From positions 1 through 9,645 of the forward strand of contig WLDW01000021.1 in assembly GCA_009704605.1 (NCBI GenBank): a stretch of DNA of 9,645 nt, read 5' to 3'. The DNA is from Actinomycetota bacterium (GTDB taxonomy: Bacteria > Actinomycetota > Actinomycetes > Actinomycetales > Microbacteriaceae). The notes below the pieces were generated by a model. That model saw nothing but the letters and a program-made list of their open reading frames with translations. It was not told where the DNA came from and made no database searches. Positions within the stretch are counted from its first letter, which is position 1; each line of letters starts with the position of its first letter. Below are positions 1 to 8,249 of the stretch, piece after piece. Position numbers and translations under genes: made by a program.

Positions 1-117
1 AGCGGGTTCAAGAGTGCCGAAAGCTAGCGCAACCTGTCTAACCGAGAGCGAATTCTCAATCGCACCTGGATACGCACGGGGTGCCTTGGTCTCTGAAGGG
101 GGAAGCAAGAACAGCAT
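1..117 (-). CDS. yaaA: YaaA-family peroxide stress protein (UPF0246), N-terminal part
   Basis: Partial gene that begins at ATG 117-115 and runs off the left edge, so only 39 residues are visible. The N-terminus reads MLFLLPPSETKAP, which matches the conserved opening LLPPSE(T/G)K of the YaaA/UPF0246 (DUF328) family. In E. coli YaaA lowers free iron during hydrogen peroxide stress and so limits DNA damage; the family fold binds DNA. No Shine-Dalgarno is seen upstream. Instead a TAGACT box ends exactly 6 nt before the ATG, which suggests a leaderless transcript. The gene is divergent from the adenosyltransferase at 176. The family call rests on a short but distinctive motif; the remainder of the protein cannot be checked here. 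Confidence 0.78.
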   Translation of the reverse strand, partial: MLFLLPPSETKAPRAYPGAIENSLSVRQVALAFGTLEPA

Positions 118-123
118 TTGCCA

Positions 124-129
124 AGTCTA
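124..129 (-). promoter_or_regulatory. Candidate leaderless -10 box for yaaA
   Basis: Read on the minus strand this is TAGACT, followed by 6 nt and then the yaaA ATG (117-115). A TANNNT -10 at that distance puts the transcription start on or next to the A of the ATG, the usual geometry of actinobacterial leaderless genes. No convincing -35 is visible. The octamer CAAGTCTA at 122-129 is a perfect inverted copy of 164-171. Confidence 0.5.
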
Positions 130-163
130 GGTTGCTCCGCAAAAGGCTCGTGCGAGGTCGGCT

Positions 164-169
164 TAGACT
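164..169 (+). promoter_or_regulatory. Candidate leaderless -10 box for the adenosyltransferase gene
   Basis: TAGACT lies exactly 6 nt before the ATG at 176, the same box and spacing as for the divergent yaaA gene. There is no purine-rich Shine-Dalgarno before the ATG, which supports leaderless translation. No good -35 is seen 16-18 nt upstream. Because both boxes share the extended octamer TAGACTTG, a regulator binding site could be an alternative reading. Confidence 0.5.
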
Positions 170-175
170 TGAGTC

Positions 176-820
176 ATGGTCAAACTTACGAAGATTTACA
201 CACGCACCGGCGACGAGGGCACCACCGGTTTGAGCGACTTCTCGCGCACTCGAAAGACCGACCCTCGCATCGAGGCTTACGCCGACGTCGACGAGGCTAA
301 CTCTGCAATTGGTGTTGCGGTCTCGTTGGCACGTAATGAGTTCGATCACGAAACCTTGCAGCTGCTGTCACAAATTCAGAACGATCTGTTCGACCTCGGT
401 GCCGACCTATCGAACCCGCTGAACGAGCATTACGAATACGAGCCACTGCGCGTTGATGCAATCTGGATCGATGCCCTCGAAACAGCAATCGACAAATACA
501 ACTCTCAGCTCGAAAAGCTTGACTCTTTCATTCTTCCTGGTGGCTCTGGCTTAGCGGCAGGTCTGCACCTCGCCCGAACTGTAGTGCGACGCGCCGAGCG
601 AGCGACCTGGCACGCAATCGAGGCATACGGAACCGAACCCGCCAAGAAGGGGCACAACGATGGCGGAGTCAGCCCAGTTGCGGCAAAGTACCTAAACCGC
701 CTGAGCGACCTTTTGTTTGTTCTCGCCCGCTATGCAAACATCAAGCACGGCGGCGACGTCAAGTGGGTTCCGGCAGCTAACCGTCGCGAGCGACCAGAAC
801 ACCCAACTCGCACCGAGTAA
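176..820 (+). CDS. pduO: Corrinoid (cob(I)alamin) adenosyltransferase, PduO/MMAB type
   Basis: A 214-residue cytosolic enzyme of the PduO-type ATP:cob(I)alamin adenosyltransferase family. It transfers the 5'-deoxyadenosyl group of ATP to cob(I)alamin to make adenosylcobalamin. The N-terminal ATP-binding segment TRTGDEGTTGL is at residues 9-19, the conserved VDEANSAIG at 38-46, the helix with RTVVRRAER at 134-142, and the C-terminal signature YLNRLSDLLFVLAR at 172-185. Length is normal for the trimeric family. The segment at about 146-165 (rich in Gly, Lys and Asn) is probably a surface loop, and the last 15 residues form a charged tail. The ATG is the right start because the protein begins directly with the family's usual MVxLTKIYTRTGD. 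The gene is convergent with atpC. A similar neighbourhood with the ATP synthase operon is known in other actinobacteria, including mycobacteria. No cobalamin biosynthesis genes or B12-dependent enzymes are visible here, so the user of the cofactor cannot be named. Confidence 0.93.
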   Translation: MVKLTKIYTRTGDEGTTGLSDFSRTRKTDPRIEAYADVDEANSAIGVAVSLARNEFDHETLQLLSQIQNDLFDLGADLSNPLNEHYEYEPLRVDAIWIDALETAIDKYNSQLEKLDSFILPGGSGLAAGLHLARTVVRRAERATWHAIEAYGTEPAKKGHNDGGVSPVAAKYLNRLSDLLFVLARYANIKHGGDVKWVPAANRRERPEHPTRTE

Positions 821-846
821 AGAACTCTCTTCTCTTAAAGAAAGAG

Positions 847-878
847 TCCCCCGCAGAAGTTGCGGGGGATTTTCTTTT
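847..878 (+). terminator. Intrinsic terminator between convergent pduO and atpC
   Basis: A perfect 9-bp stem, TCCCCCGCA (847-855) with TGCGGGGGA (861-869), encloses a 5-nt loop and is followed by TTTTCTTTT (870-878). This is a strong rho-independent terminator for the plus-strand gene. On the minus strand the same stem lies 16 nt past the atpC stop and is followed by CTCTTTCTTT, so it may also end the ATP synthase transcript, though with a weaker U-tract. A small extra stem (832-836 with 842-846) sits just beside it. Confidence 0.88.
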
Positions 879-884
879 GAAACC

Positions 885-1150
885 TTAAACGAGCGCTGCG
901 TGACGAGCGAAAATTGTCAAAACATCGTGCTCAATTGACAAGAATCCGTCTTCTGCCGAGGCAACCAACTTTTCGCCGGTTGGCAGCGTGATGCGCACTT
1001 CGCCCGCGGCCAAAATCGCAAGCATCGGCTCGTGCCCAGGCAGCAAACCAATTTCACCCTCGACTGTCTTGGCGATAACCATTTTGGCGTCACCACTCCA
1101 GACTGCCTGATCGGCAGCCACAAGCTCGACGCGAAGGGTTTTGTCAGACA

Positions 1151-1151
<1 letters not shown>
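885..1151 (-). CDS. atpC: F1 ATP synthase epsilon subunit (short form)
   Basis: Central-stalk subunit epsilon of F1, 88 residues. The N-terminal beta-sandwich is complete: LRVELVAADQAVWSG (6-20), the EGEIGLLPGHEPMLAIL signature (31-47) and a last strand near VLTIFARHAALV (77-88). This domain ties gamma to the c-ring. The protein ends there, whereas the E. coli subunit (139 aa) continues with a two-helix C-terminal domain that can inhibit ATP hydrolysis. The stop at 885-887 is followed by a strong terminator, so the shortness is a real gene end and not a window artefact. I recall similarly short epsilons in related Microbacteriaceae. The ATG shares one base with the atpD stop (TAATG), implying translational coupling. 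It is the last gene of the operon. Confidence 0.95.
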
Positions 1152-2605
<1,454 letters not shown>

Positions 2606-2616
2606 TTATCTTTCTC

Positions 2617-3525
2617 TTAGTCCTCATCGCCAACGGTGGCTAGTGCATCCGCACCACCGACGATTTCGGAAATCTGTTGCGTAATTTCTGATTGACGTGC
2701 CTGGTTGCTCAAACGGGTGTAGTTCAAAATCAGCTTCTCGGCATTATCGGTTGCTGACTTCATAGCCTTCTGACGTGCAGCGTGCTCGGAAGCTGAAGAC
2801 TGAAGCATTGCGTTGAAGATTCTGCTCTCGATGTAAACCGGTAGCAATGCATCAAGCACCTTGTTTACATCTGGCTCAAACTCGTAAAGCGGGAAGATCT
2901 CGCTCTTGGAAGGCTCTTCAACACCCTCAACTACCTCAAGAGGAAGCAAGCGCACAACTTCTGGAACCTGAGAAATCATAGACACGAAGCGGTTATAGAC
3001 CATGTGAATCTCGTCTACTCCCCCATCTTTGGCATCGGTGTTGAAATCAGCCAACAGCGCATCGGCAATTGATTTAGCAGTTTCGAACTCAGGAAGGTCA
3101 GTGCCACCAACCCACTGCTGCCGAGATAGCCTCCTGCGGAAATTGAAGTAGCTAACGGACTTTCTTCCAACCAGGTAGTAAACAACGTCTTTACCCTGGC
3201 TCTTCAAAAGCGTTACTAGCTGCTCAACTTCTTTTAGAACGTTTGAAGAAAACGCTCCAGCAAGACCACGATCGGAGGTAAAGATAACTACCGCCGCGCG
3301 ATCAATGGTCTCTGGCTCAGTAGTCAGCGGGTGATCGATGTTCGAGTAGGTCGCTACCGCTGATACCGCACGGGTTACCGCTCTTGAGTAAGGAGTGGAG
3401 GCAGCAACACGTTGCTGAGCCTTGTAAATACGGGAAGCCGAAATAAGCTCCATGGCGCGAGTTATTTTCTTTGTGGTCTGTGCCGACTTGATTTTCTGTC
3501 GGTAGACCCTTAGCTGCGCTCCCAT
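2617..3525 (-). CDS. atpG: F1 ATP synthase gamma subunit
   Basis: Central rotor shaft of F1, 302 residues. The N-terminal coiled-coil helix begins [14 protein letters not shown] and includes [15 protein letters not shown] (18-32). The Rossmann-like middle carries [13 protein letters not shown] (83-95). The C-terminal helix carries [20 protein letters not shown] (233-252) and the family signature [22 protein letters not shown] (274-295). The polar segment around FNTDAKDGG (161-169) sits where mycobacterial gamma has an extra loop and may be a short counterpart; this is inference from memory of that family. ATG start with a good AGGAAAGGAGAG ribosome site in the 37-nt gap after atpA. It is followed after 14 nt by atpD. 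Confidence 0.97.
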   Translation of the reverse strand: MGAQLRVYRQKIKSAQTTKKITRAMELISASRIYKAQQRVAASTPYSRAVTRAVSAVATYSNIDHPLTTEPETIDRAAVVIFTSDRGLAGAFSSNVLKEVEQLVTLLKSQGKDVVYYLVGRKSVSYFNFRRRLSRQQWVGGTDLPEFETAKSIADALLADFNTDAKDGGVDEIHMVYNRFVSMISQVPEVVRLLPLEVVEGVEEPSKSEIFPLYEFEPDVNKVLDALLPVYIESRIFNAMLQSSASEHAARQKAMKSATDNAEKLILNYTRLSNQARQSEITQQISEIVGGADALATVGDED

Positions 3526-3562
3526 ATCTCTCCTTTCCTAGTCTCGAATTGGCAACTACGCT

Positions 3563-5200
3563 TTAGCGCTTTTGCTTGACGATCTTTTCCTGGTTTACTT
3601 CTTCTTCTTCCAAAGCGTTCACAGCTTCGTTACCCAAAGAAGAAAGTGGAACACCCTGGCCGGTTTGGAAGCCCTTCTTGAACTTGTCAATGGCTGCATC
3701 CAACTCGCGGATGGTGTCATCCTCGAGGTTCTTGGTTTCACGAATGGTCTCGATTACCTTGCTGTTGCGCTTTAGGTAATCCAAGAACTCCGACTCGAAG
3801 CGAAGAACATCTTCAACAGGCACTTCATCCAACTTGCCCGAGGTTCCAGCCCAAATAGAAACTGTCTGGTCCTCAACTGGGTACGGAGAGTACTGTGGCT
3901 GCTTTAGCAGCTCCATCAATCGCGCTCCGCGAGCTAGCTGCTGACGAGATGCCGCATCCAAGTCAGATGCGAACATCGCGAAGGCTTCTAGTGAGCGGTA
4001 CTGAGCAAGCTCAAGCTTTAGAGTTCCAGAAACCTTCTTGATTCCCTTCACCTGGGCTGCTCCACCGACTCGAGAAACGGAGATACCAACATCGATAGCT
4101 GGACGCTGGTTGGCGTTGAACAGATCCGACTGCAAGAAGATCTGACCGTCGGTGATCGAAATCACGTTGGTTGGAATATATGCAGAAACGTCGTTGGCCT
4201 TGGTTTCGATGATTGGAAGTCCAGTCATCGATCCAGCACCCAATTCGTCGTTGAGCTTGGCACATCTTTCTAGCAAGCGAGAGTGTAGGTAGAACACGTC
4301 TCCCGGGTAAGCCTCACGGCCTGGTGGACGACGAAGCAAAAGAGAAACTGCTCGGTAAGCTTCTGCTTGCTTTGATAGGTCATCAAAGATGATCAGCACG
4401 TGCTTGCCGCCATACATCCAGTGCTGTCCAATAGCGCTGCCTGTATACGGCGCTAAATACTTGAAACCAGCTGGGTCAGAGGCAGGGGACGCAACGATGG
4501 TTGTGTATTCCAGTGCGCCCGCTTCTTCCAAAGCTGCTTTGATACCGGCGATGGTGGAACCTTTTTGACCAATTGCTACATAGATGCACCGAACCTGCTT
4601 GGTTGGATCTCCGGTTGCCCAGTTGGCCTTTTGGTTAATGATTGTGTCAATCGCGATTGCGGTCTTACCGGTCTGGCGGTCACCAATGATTAGCTGACGC
4701 TGTCCGCGACCAATTGGAATCATGGCGTCGATGGCCTTGATACCGGTTTGTAATGGCTCGTGAACTGACTTTCTAGCCATAACGCCAGGAGCCTGAAGCT
4801 CAAGGGCACGACGAGCTTCTGCTTTGATCTCGCCTAAACCATCAATTGGGTTACCCAGCGGGTCAACCACTCGACCTAGGAAAGCATCTCCAACTGGAAC
4901 AGAGAGAACCTCGCCAGTGCGCTGAACTTCCATACCTTCTTCGATGCCCTCAAAGTTTCCGAGGATAACGGTTCCGATCTCACGCTCGTCAAGGTTTAGA
5001 GCAAGACCTAGGGTTCCATCAGCAAACTTTAGAAGCTCGTTGGCCATCGCGGAGGGAAGTCCTTCAACGTGAGCGATACCGTCACCGGCATCGATTACGT
5101 GTCCAACCTCGTTGCGCGAAGCCTTGTCGCTCTCGTAGGAGTTCACGAAACCCTTCAGGGCATCGCGAATCTCATCTGGGCTGATTTTTAGATCTGCCAT
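3563..5200 (-). CDS. atpA: F1 ATP synthase alpha subunit
   Basis: Non-catalytic nucleotide-binding subunit of F1, 545 residues, within the usual actinobacterial range, which is longer than the 513 of E. coli because of a C-terminal extension. The N-terminal helix (1-25) should contact delta. The P-loop GDRQTGKT is at 173-180, Walker [18 protein letters not shown] at 267-283, the signature [17 protein letters not shown] at 367-383 with the Arg finger R377, and a helical C-terminal domain after about 390. The tail beyond residue 520 is rich in Glu, Asn and Lys and ends in KQKR. ATG start with AGAGGAAG just upstream. The 43-nt gap from atpH contains two hairpin elements. Confidence 0.98.
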   Translation of the reverse strand: MADLKISPDEIRDALKGFVNSYESDKASRNEVGHVIDAGDGIAHVEGLPSAMANELLKFADGTLGLALNLDEREIGTVILGNFEGIEEGMEVQRTGEVLSVPVGDAFLGRVVDPLGNPIDGLGEIKAEARRALELQAPGVMARKSVHEPLQTGIKAIDAMIPIGRGQRQLIIGDRQTGKTAIAIDTIINQKANWATGDPTKQVRCIYVAIGQKGSTIAGIKAALEEAGALEYTTIVASPASDPAGFKYLAPYTGSAIGQHWMYGGKHVLIIFDDLSKQAEAYRAVSLLLRRPPGREAYPGDVFYLHSRLLERCAKLNDELGAGSMTGLPIIETKANDVSAYIPTNVISITDGQIFLQSDLFNANQRPAIDVGISVSRVGGAAQVKGIKKVSGTLKLELAQYRSLEAFAMFASDLDAASRQQLARGARLMELLKQPQYSPYPVEDQTVSIWAGTSGKLDEVPVEDVLRFESEFLDYLKRNSKVIETIRETKNLEDDTIRELDAAIDKFKKGFQTGQGVPLSSLGNEAVNALEEEEVNQEKIVKQKR

Positions 5201-5217
5201 TTGCTTCCTCTACTTCT

Positions 5218-5229
5218 GGGGCGAACCCC
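5218..5229 (-). other. Small GGGG-UUCG-CCCC hairpin before atpA
   Basis: On the minus strand GGGG TTCG CCCC can fold to a 4-bp all-GC stem with a UUCG loop, ending 17 nt upstream of the atpA start. The loop is closed by G-C, not by the extra-stable C-G. There is no U-tract after it, so it is not a terminator. It may shape ribosome access or mRNA processing between atpH and atpA. Confidence 0.35.
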
Positions 5230-5237
5230 GGTTAAAC

Positions 5238-5253
5238 GCTGGCCTAGGCCAGC
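5238..5253. repeat. 16-bp perfect palindrome centred on the atpH stop codon
   Basis: GCTGGCCTAGGCCAGC reads the same on both strands, and the TAG stop of atpH (5246-5244) lies at its centre. As RNA it can fold to a 6-bp stem with a CUAG loop. It codes for the final Leu-Ala and stop of AtpH and reaches into the intergenic spacer. No U-tract follows. Confidence 0.6.
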
Positions 5254-6047
5254 ATCATCTTTGCTTGCTTGAGACGGTTAGCAATGCTTCCGTCAATAAC
5301 TTCTCCAGCTATTTGAACCTTGATGCCACCGAGAATTGCTGGATCTATCTCGATGTTAAGACGTAGGTCATTTCCGTAATCTCTGGAAAGTGACTTCTCA
5401 AGTTGCGCTTGCTGCGAATCGCTCAAGGCTTGGGCAACAGTAACGGTTGCCACCAAGCGCTCCGCGTAAGCGGCAAGTAACTTGCCAAACTGCTCCAGAA
5501 CAACCGAAATGCGAACTTTGGCTGAGCCAATTACCGCAAACCGAATCAGCAAGCTGGCTTCCTTGCCAAACTTTCCTGAAATCAGTTGGTTTACCATGGT
5601 GAGTTTTTGCTCATCGCTTGCCTGCCTTGAAGCCAAAGCAATCTGTAGCTGCTGGTCTGAGTCGACAACCTTGCGGAATTCGAACAGCTCAGCTTCCAGG
5701 GCCTCAAGGGATTTGGATCTTGCGGCAATGGCAGCAACGGAATGCACGGCTAGCTGCTCCATTGCGCTAACAAGATCAGAACCCTTGGACCAACGCAGAG
5801 CGACGATCTTTCCAGCCAACTCAACTGCCTTGGCCGAAACCGATGCTCCAAACACTGCGCTCAGGGCATTTTTCTTGCCCGAAATCTCAGCGGAAGGGTC
5901 CGAGAGAATGTTGCGCAGTTGTTTCGATCCAGACATGGCTGAACTGATCACGAAAATCTCTTCCGCGAATCTAAGGTCAGCGTCCACTAGAAGCGGGGTA
6001 AGGATTTCCTTAGCCGCTTTTAGTGCTTGCCTGGTAGAGCTCGACAT
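5244..6047 (-). CDS. atpH: F1 ATP synthase delta subunit, long actinobacterial form with doubled helical domain
   Basis: Peripheral-stalk subunit that joins the b subunit to the top of F1. It has 267 residues, against 177 in E. coli. The extra length is an additional helical segment. Residues about 28-100 (AEEIFVISSAMSGSKQLRNI...) and about 117-192 (EAELFEFRKVVDSDQQLQIA...) resemble each other and both resemble the delta N-terminal six-helix domain, which suggests a duplication. The C-terminal domain (196-267) is typical and ends with DPAILGGIKVQIAGEVIDGS (235-254). A roughly 110-residue insertion of this kind is known in the mycobacterial b-delta fusion; here delta is not fused to b. ATG start, 5 nt after the atpF stop, with a purine-rich site inside the atpF end. 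The stop lies in a palindrome. Confidence 0.95.
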   Translation of the reverse strand: MSSSTRQALKAAKEILTPLLVDADLRFAEEIFVISSAMSGSKQLRNILSDPSAEISGKKNALSAVFGASVSAKAVELAGKIVALRWSKGSDLVSAMEQLAVHSVAAIAARSKSLEALEAELFEFRKVVDSDQQLQIALASRQASDEQKLTMVNQLISGKFGKEASLLIRFAVIGSAKVRISVVLEQFGKLLAAYAERLVATVTVAQALSDSQQAQLEKSLSRDYGNDLRLNIEIDPAILGGIKVQIAGEVIDGSIANRLKQAKMMLA

Positions 6048-6052
6048 GATGC

Positions 6053-6604
6053 TTACTTGCCTGCCTTTTCGGAATTTTCTAGATCTTTCAAGAAATCATC
6101 AACAACCTTGGAGGCAGTTGCGCTGTCTTTCAAGCTCTGGCTAACAACCTTGGATGCCAAATCGATTGCCATTGATCCCACTTCGGAGCGCAAACTAATC
6201 AGGGCAGCTTGACGCTCTGCCTCAATTTGGGCCTTGGCGGTCTGAGTGATTCTGGCCGCCTCGGCTTGAGCTTGCTCTTTCAACTCGGCCAGAATCGCAG
6301 CGCCTTCGGCACGCGCTTCTTCGCGAATTGCGCTAGCTTCAGCGCGAGTGTTCTCCTGAGCTTTCGATAGTTCGTCAGTTTTTGCAGCAGCCTCGGATTG
6401 AGCCTTCTCTGCAGCAGCCAAACGTCCCTCGATAGCTTCAGTTCTTTCATTGAGTACCTTCTTGAAGCTGGGAAGAACCCTTAGCCAGAAGAACGTAAGC
6501 ATGATGGCAAAAACGACCGAAGACCAAAGAATGTCGTAGTCGGCGGGCAGAAGAGGATTCTTAGTTTCTTCCTCCGCCGCTAAGACGATAATCCTTGAAA
6601 TCAT
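6053..6604 (-). CDS. atpF: Fo ATP synthase b subunit
   Basis: Peripheral-stalk membrane subunit, 183 residues. After a short N-terminal segment (MISRIIVLAAEEETKNPLLP) there is one transmembrane helix at about 24-44, rich in Trp, Phe and Ile. A long charged, Ala- and Glu-rich helix follows (50-160), as expected for the right-handed coiled coil of the b dimer that reaches delta. The segment NPLLPADYDILWS before the helix and FKKVLNERTEAIEGRL after it are typical of actinobacterial b subunits. Only one b gene is present, so the stalk should be a homodimer. ATG start with AAGGA 7 nt upstream in the 21-nt gap after atpE. Confidence 0.97.
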   Translation of the reverse strand: MISRIIVLAAEEETKNPLLPADYDILWSSVVFAIMLTFFWLRVLPSFKKVLNERTEAIEGRLAAAEKAQSEAAAKTDELSKAQENTRAEASAIREEARAEGAAILAELKEQAQAEAARITQTAKAQIEAERQAALISLRSEVGSMAIDLASKVVSQSLKDSATASKVVDDFLKDLENSEKAGK

Positions 6605-6625
6605 GGTTTAGTCCTTAACTTTTGC

Positions 6626-6896
<271 letters not shown>

Positions 6897-6901
6897 ATCC
6901 T

Positions 6902-7774
6902 TTAGTGCTCATCCGCCAGTGCCAACTGAATGTAAACAGTTGTTAGCAGGGTGAACACATAAGCCTGTAAGAAACTCACCAAAATCTCAAAAAGAGTAAA
7001 GGCGAATCCAAATATGAATGTTCCTACCCCGAAGAAGCCAAACAGGCCATCGGCGTAGAAGACAAAGAACTGGGTTGCGCTAAAGCAAAGCACCAGCAAA
7101 AGGTGCCCTGCGAGCATGTTCATGGTTAGTCGAAGCGCGAGCGTAACTGGGCGAAGAATGAAGGTCGAAAGAATCTCGATAGGCACAACCATCACGTACA
7201 AAGCTGGTGGAACACCCGCGGGAGCCACCGCACTCTTGAAGTATCCAATTCCGTGCTTTTTGACACCCGCATAGATAAAGGTCGCATATGCAGCAACAGC
7301 TAGCACGATCGGGTAACCAATTAGTGCATTGGAAGAAATGTTGAGCCCTGGGATAATTCCGGTGATGTTTAGCCCCAGAACCGTGAAGAACACTGTGGTC
7401 AGAAGAGGTAGGAACCTGTCGCCGTCAACTTTTCCGAGCTGACCGTGGGCGATACTGGTTCTAACAAAGTTGAGGGAAATCTCACCCATGAGCTGGAACT
7501 TGGTTGGAACAAATACCTGGTTTTTTGTCGCCTTGTCGAACTGTCTAATCCAAAGAGAAAACAGGACGATTAGCAGCAAAACAACTAGTAGTCTCACCAA
7601 AATGATTCTGTTTATCGCAAATGGGGTGCCCTCGAAGAACAGAATCTCAGGGTAGAACTCCATGATGGAGGGCCCTTTGTAATTGCCCGAGTCGTCGGTG
7701 ACCGAAGCCTTGATAATCAGGCTCAGAGCGTTATCTAGCAGGGTGGTCTCCTGTTTCGGGGTGAACGAAGTCAC
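6902..7774 (-). CDS. atpB: Fo ATP synthase a subunit
   Basis: Stator membrane subunit that forms the proton half-channels, 290 residues with about five to six membrane helices. The conserved entry segment GPSIMEFYPEILFFEGTPF is at 34-52. The essential Arg is R215 in LALRLTMNMLAGH (212-224). The channel pair E219/H245 of E. coli appears here as H224/E263, the reciprocal swap also seen in other ATP synthases, and Gln252 of E. coli matches Q270. The C-terminal helix ends TVYIQLALADEH. The GTG at 7774 is the most upstream start possible, since a TAA lies three codons before it. It has no clear Shine-Dalgarno. Alternatives are CTG at residue 12, preceded by AGGAG, or ATG at residue 38, which would cut into the conserved segment. 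The GTG overlaps the stop of a tiny leader ORF. Confidence 0.95.
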   Translation of the reverse strand: MTSFTPKQETTLLDNALSLIIKASVTDDSGNYKGPSIMEFYPEILFFEGTPFAINRIILVRLLVVLLLIVLFSLWIRQFDKATKNQVFVPTKFQLMGEISLNFVRTSIAHGQLGKVDGDRFLPLLTTVFFTVLGLNITGIIPGLNISSNALIGYPIVLAVAAYATFIYAGVKKHGIGYFKSAVAPAGVPPALYVMVVPIEILSTFILRPVTLALRLTMNMLAGHLLLVLCFSATQFFVFYADGLFGFFGVGTFIFGFAFTLFEILVSFLQAYVFTLLTTVYIQLALADEH

Positions 7775-7812
7775 GGCGATTTACAGCGTCTCAGTGTCCA
7801 ACACCAAGCCAT
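7771..7812 (-). CDS. Possible 13-residue leader peptide upstream of atpB
   Basis: An ATG at 7812-7810 opens a 13-codon frame reading MAWCWTLRRCKSP, and its TGA overlaps the GTG start of atpB (GTGA). Two Trp, two Cys and two adjacent Arg in so short a peptide are unusual. The ATG lies 8 nt after the TAGAAT of a candidate extended -10 box, so the transcript could start at or within 2 nt of it. Because atpB shows no Shine-Dalgarno, translation of this ORF could deliver ribosomes to the atpB start. A frame this short can occur by chance, and no family is recognised. Confidence 0.35.
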   Translation of the reverse strand: MAWCWTLRRCKSP

Positions 7813-7820
7813 TTATCAAA

Positions 7821-7829
7821 ATTCTAGCA
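7821..7829 (-). promoter_or_regulatory. Candidate extended -10 promoter of the atp structural genes
   Basis: The minus strand reads TGCTAGAAT, a good match to an extended -10 (TGn plus TAnnnT), in the AT-rich 64-nt spacer between atpI and atpB. Transcription would start near 7814-7812, giving a leader of about 40 nt before the atpB GTG. No convincing -35 is seen, which an extended -10 can tolerate. It would drive atpBEFHAGDC separately from tsaC-wecA-atpI. Confidence 0.45.
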
Positions 7830-7831
7830 AG

Positions 7832-7866
7832 AAAAAAACTAGCCCTCGACCACGGGAATTCGGGCT
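7832..7866 (-). terminator. Weak terminator- or attenuator-like hairpin at the end of atpI
   Basis: On the minus strand AGCCC (7866-7862) pairs with GGGCT (7845-7841), with a possible bulged GA/TC continuation inside a large loop, and is followed by A then seven Ts (7838-7832). The 3' arm overlaps the atpI stop region. The stem is short, so only partial termination of read-through from tsaC-wecA-atpI is inferred. Confidence 0.35.
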
Positions 7867-8249
7867 GAGAGCACGGCAATAGTGTCAATTGCCAGCGATC
7901 CAAGGATGGCTGCGACCAGGGTAAAAAACAGCACTGGGCCATTTATGAATTCGGCCCTCGCCAAGAACCCAACCACAAACGCAAAGCCAATTAGCTTCAC
8001 CAGCCAGCCTCCCATGACCGCTCCAAAGAACCCGGCCAGAGAAAGCCTTCTGCCAATCAAGACGCTAGCTAAGGTAAGGCTCGTAAAAACAAGCGCCAGC
8101 GATGCACCAATAAGCGCACTTGGCACACCCTTCTCGGAATCAACAAAGTATCCAACTACCGATCCCACCGTGGCAATCAAGCCGATCAAAAGTGAACCCT
8201 GAGCCAAGACCTTTATGAATAGTTGATCTGCCGAGGAAGTAGTTGTCAT
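7839..8249 (-). CDS. atpI: AtpI-like membrane protein (ATP synthase protein I)
   Basis: A 136-residue membrane protein with four predicted helices at about 13-36, 42-66, 69-96 and 103-128, and a short loop FVDSEKG after helix 1. Position directly before atpB, size and the four-helix layout match the AtpI family, which helps assemble the c-ring in some bacteria and may help magnesium uptake; AtpI proteins are poorly conserved, so the call leans on context. The ATG overlaps the wecA stop by 4 nt (ATGA), showing tight coupling to the gene before it. AAGAGAG lies 7 nt before the start. The stop is followed by the weak hairpin and promoter that separate it from atpB. Confidence 0.75.
   Translation of the reverse strand: MTTTSSADQLFIKVLAQGSLLIGLIATVGSVVGYFVDSEKGVPSALIGASLALVFTSLTLASVLIGRRLSLAGFFGAVMGGWLVKLIGFAFVVGFLARAEFINGPVLFFTLVAAILGSLAIDTIAVLSARIPVVEG

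Noticed and set aside
56..349. Minus-strand open frame across the yaaA/adenosyltransferase promoter region
   Set aside because: It would cover the divergent spacer and the start of the adenosyltransferase, and conflicts with the yaaA frame whose N-terminal motif is recognisable.
3121..3140. Possible disrupted segment in atpG around [12 protein letters not shown]
   Set aside because: The frame continues into a fully conserved C-terminal half with no stop or shift; the Arg-rich stretch is a surface segment variation.
5482..6144. Long open frame on the plus strand opposite atpH (220 codons)
   Set aside because: It lies wholly antisense to the well-supported atpH and atpF frames, shows no recognisable domain, and has the composition expected of a shadow frame.
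7882..8202. Plus-strand open frame opposite atpI (106 codons)
   Set aside because: Antisense shadow of a membrane protein gene; no ribosome site or family motif. The atpI frame is supported by position, overlap with wecA and its helices.
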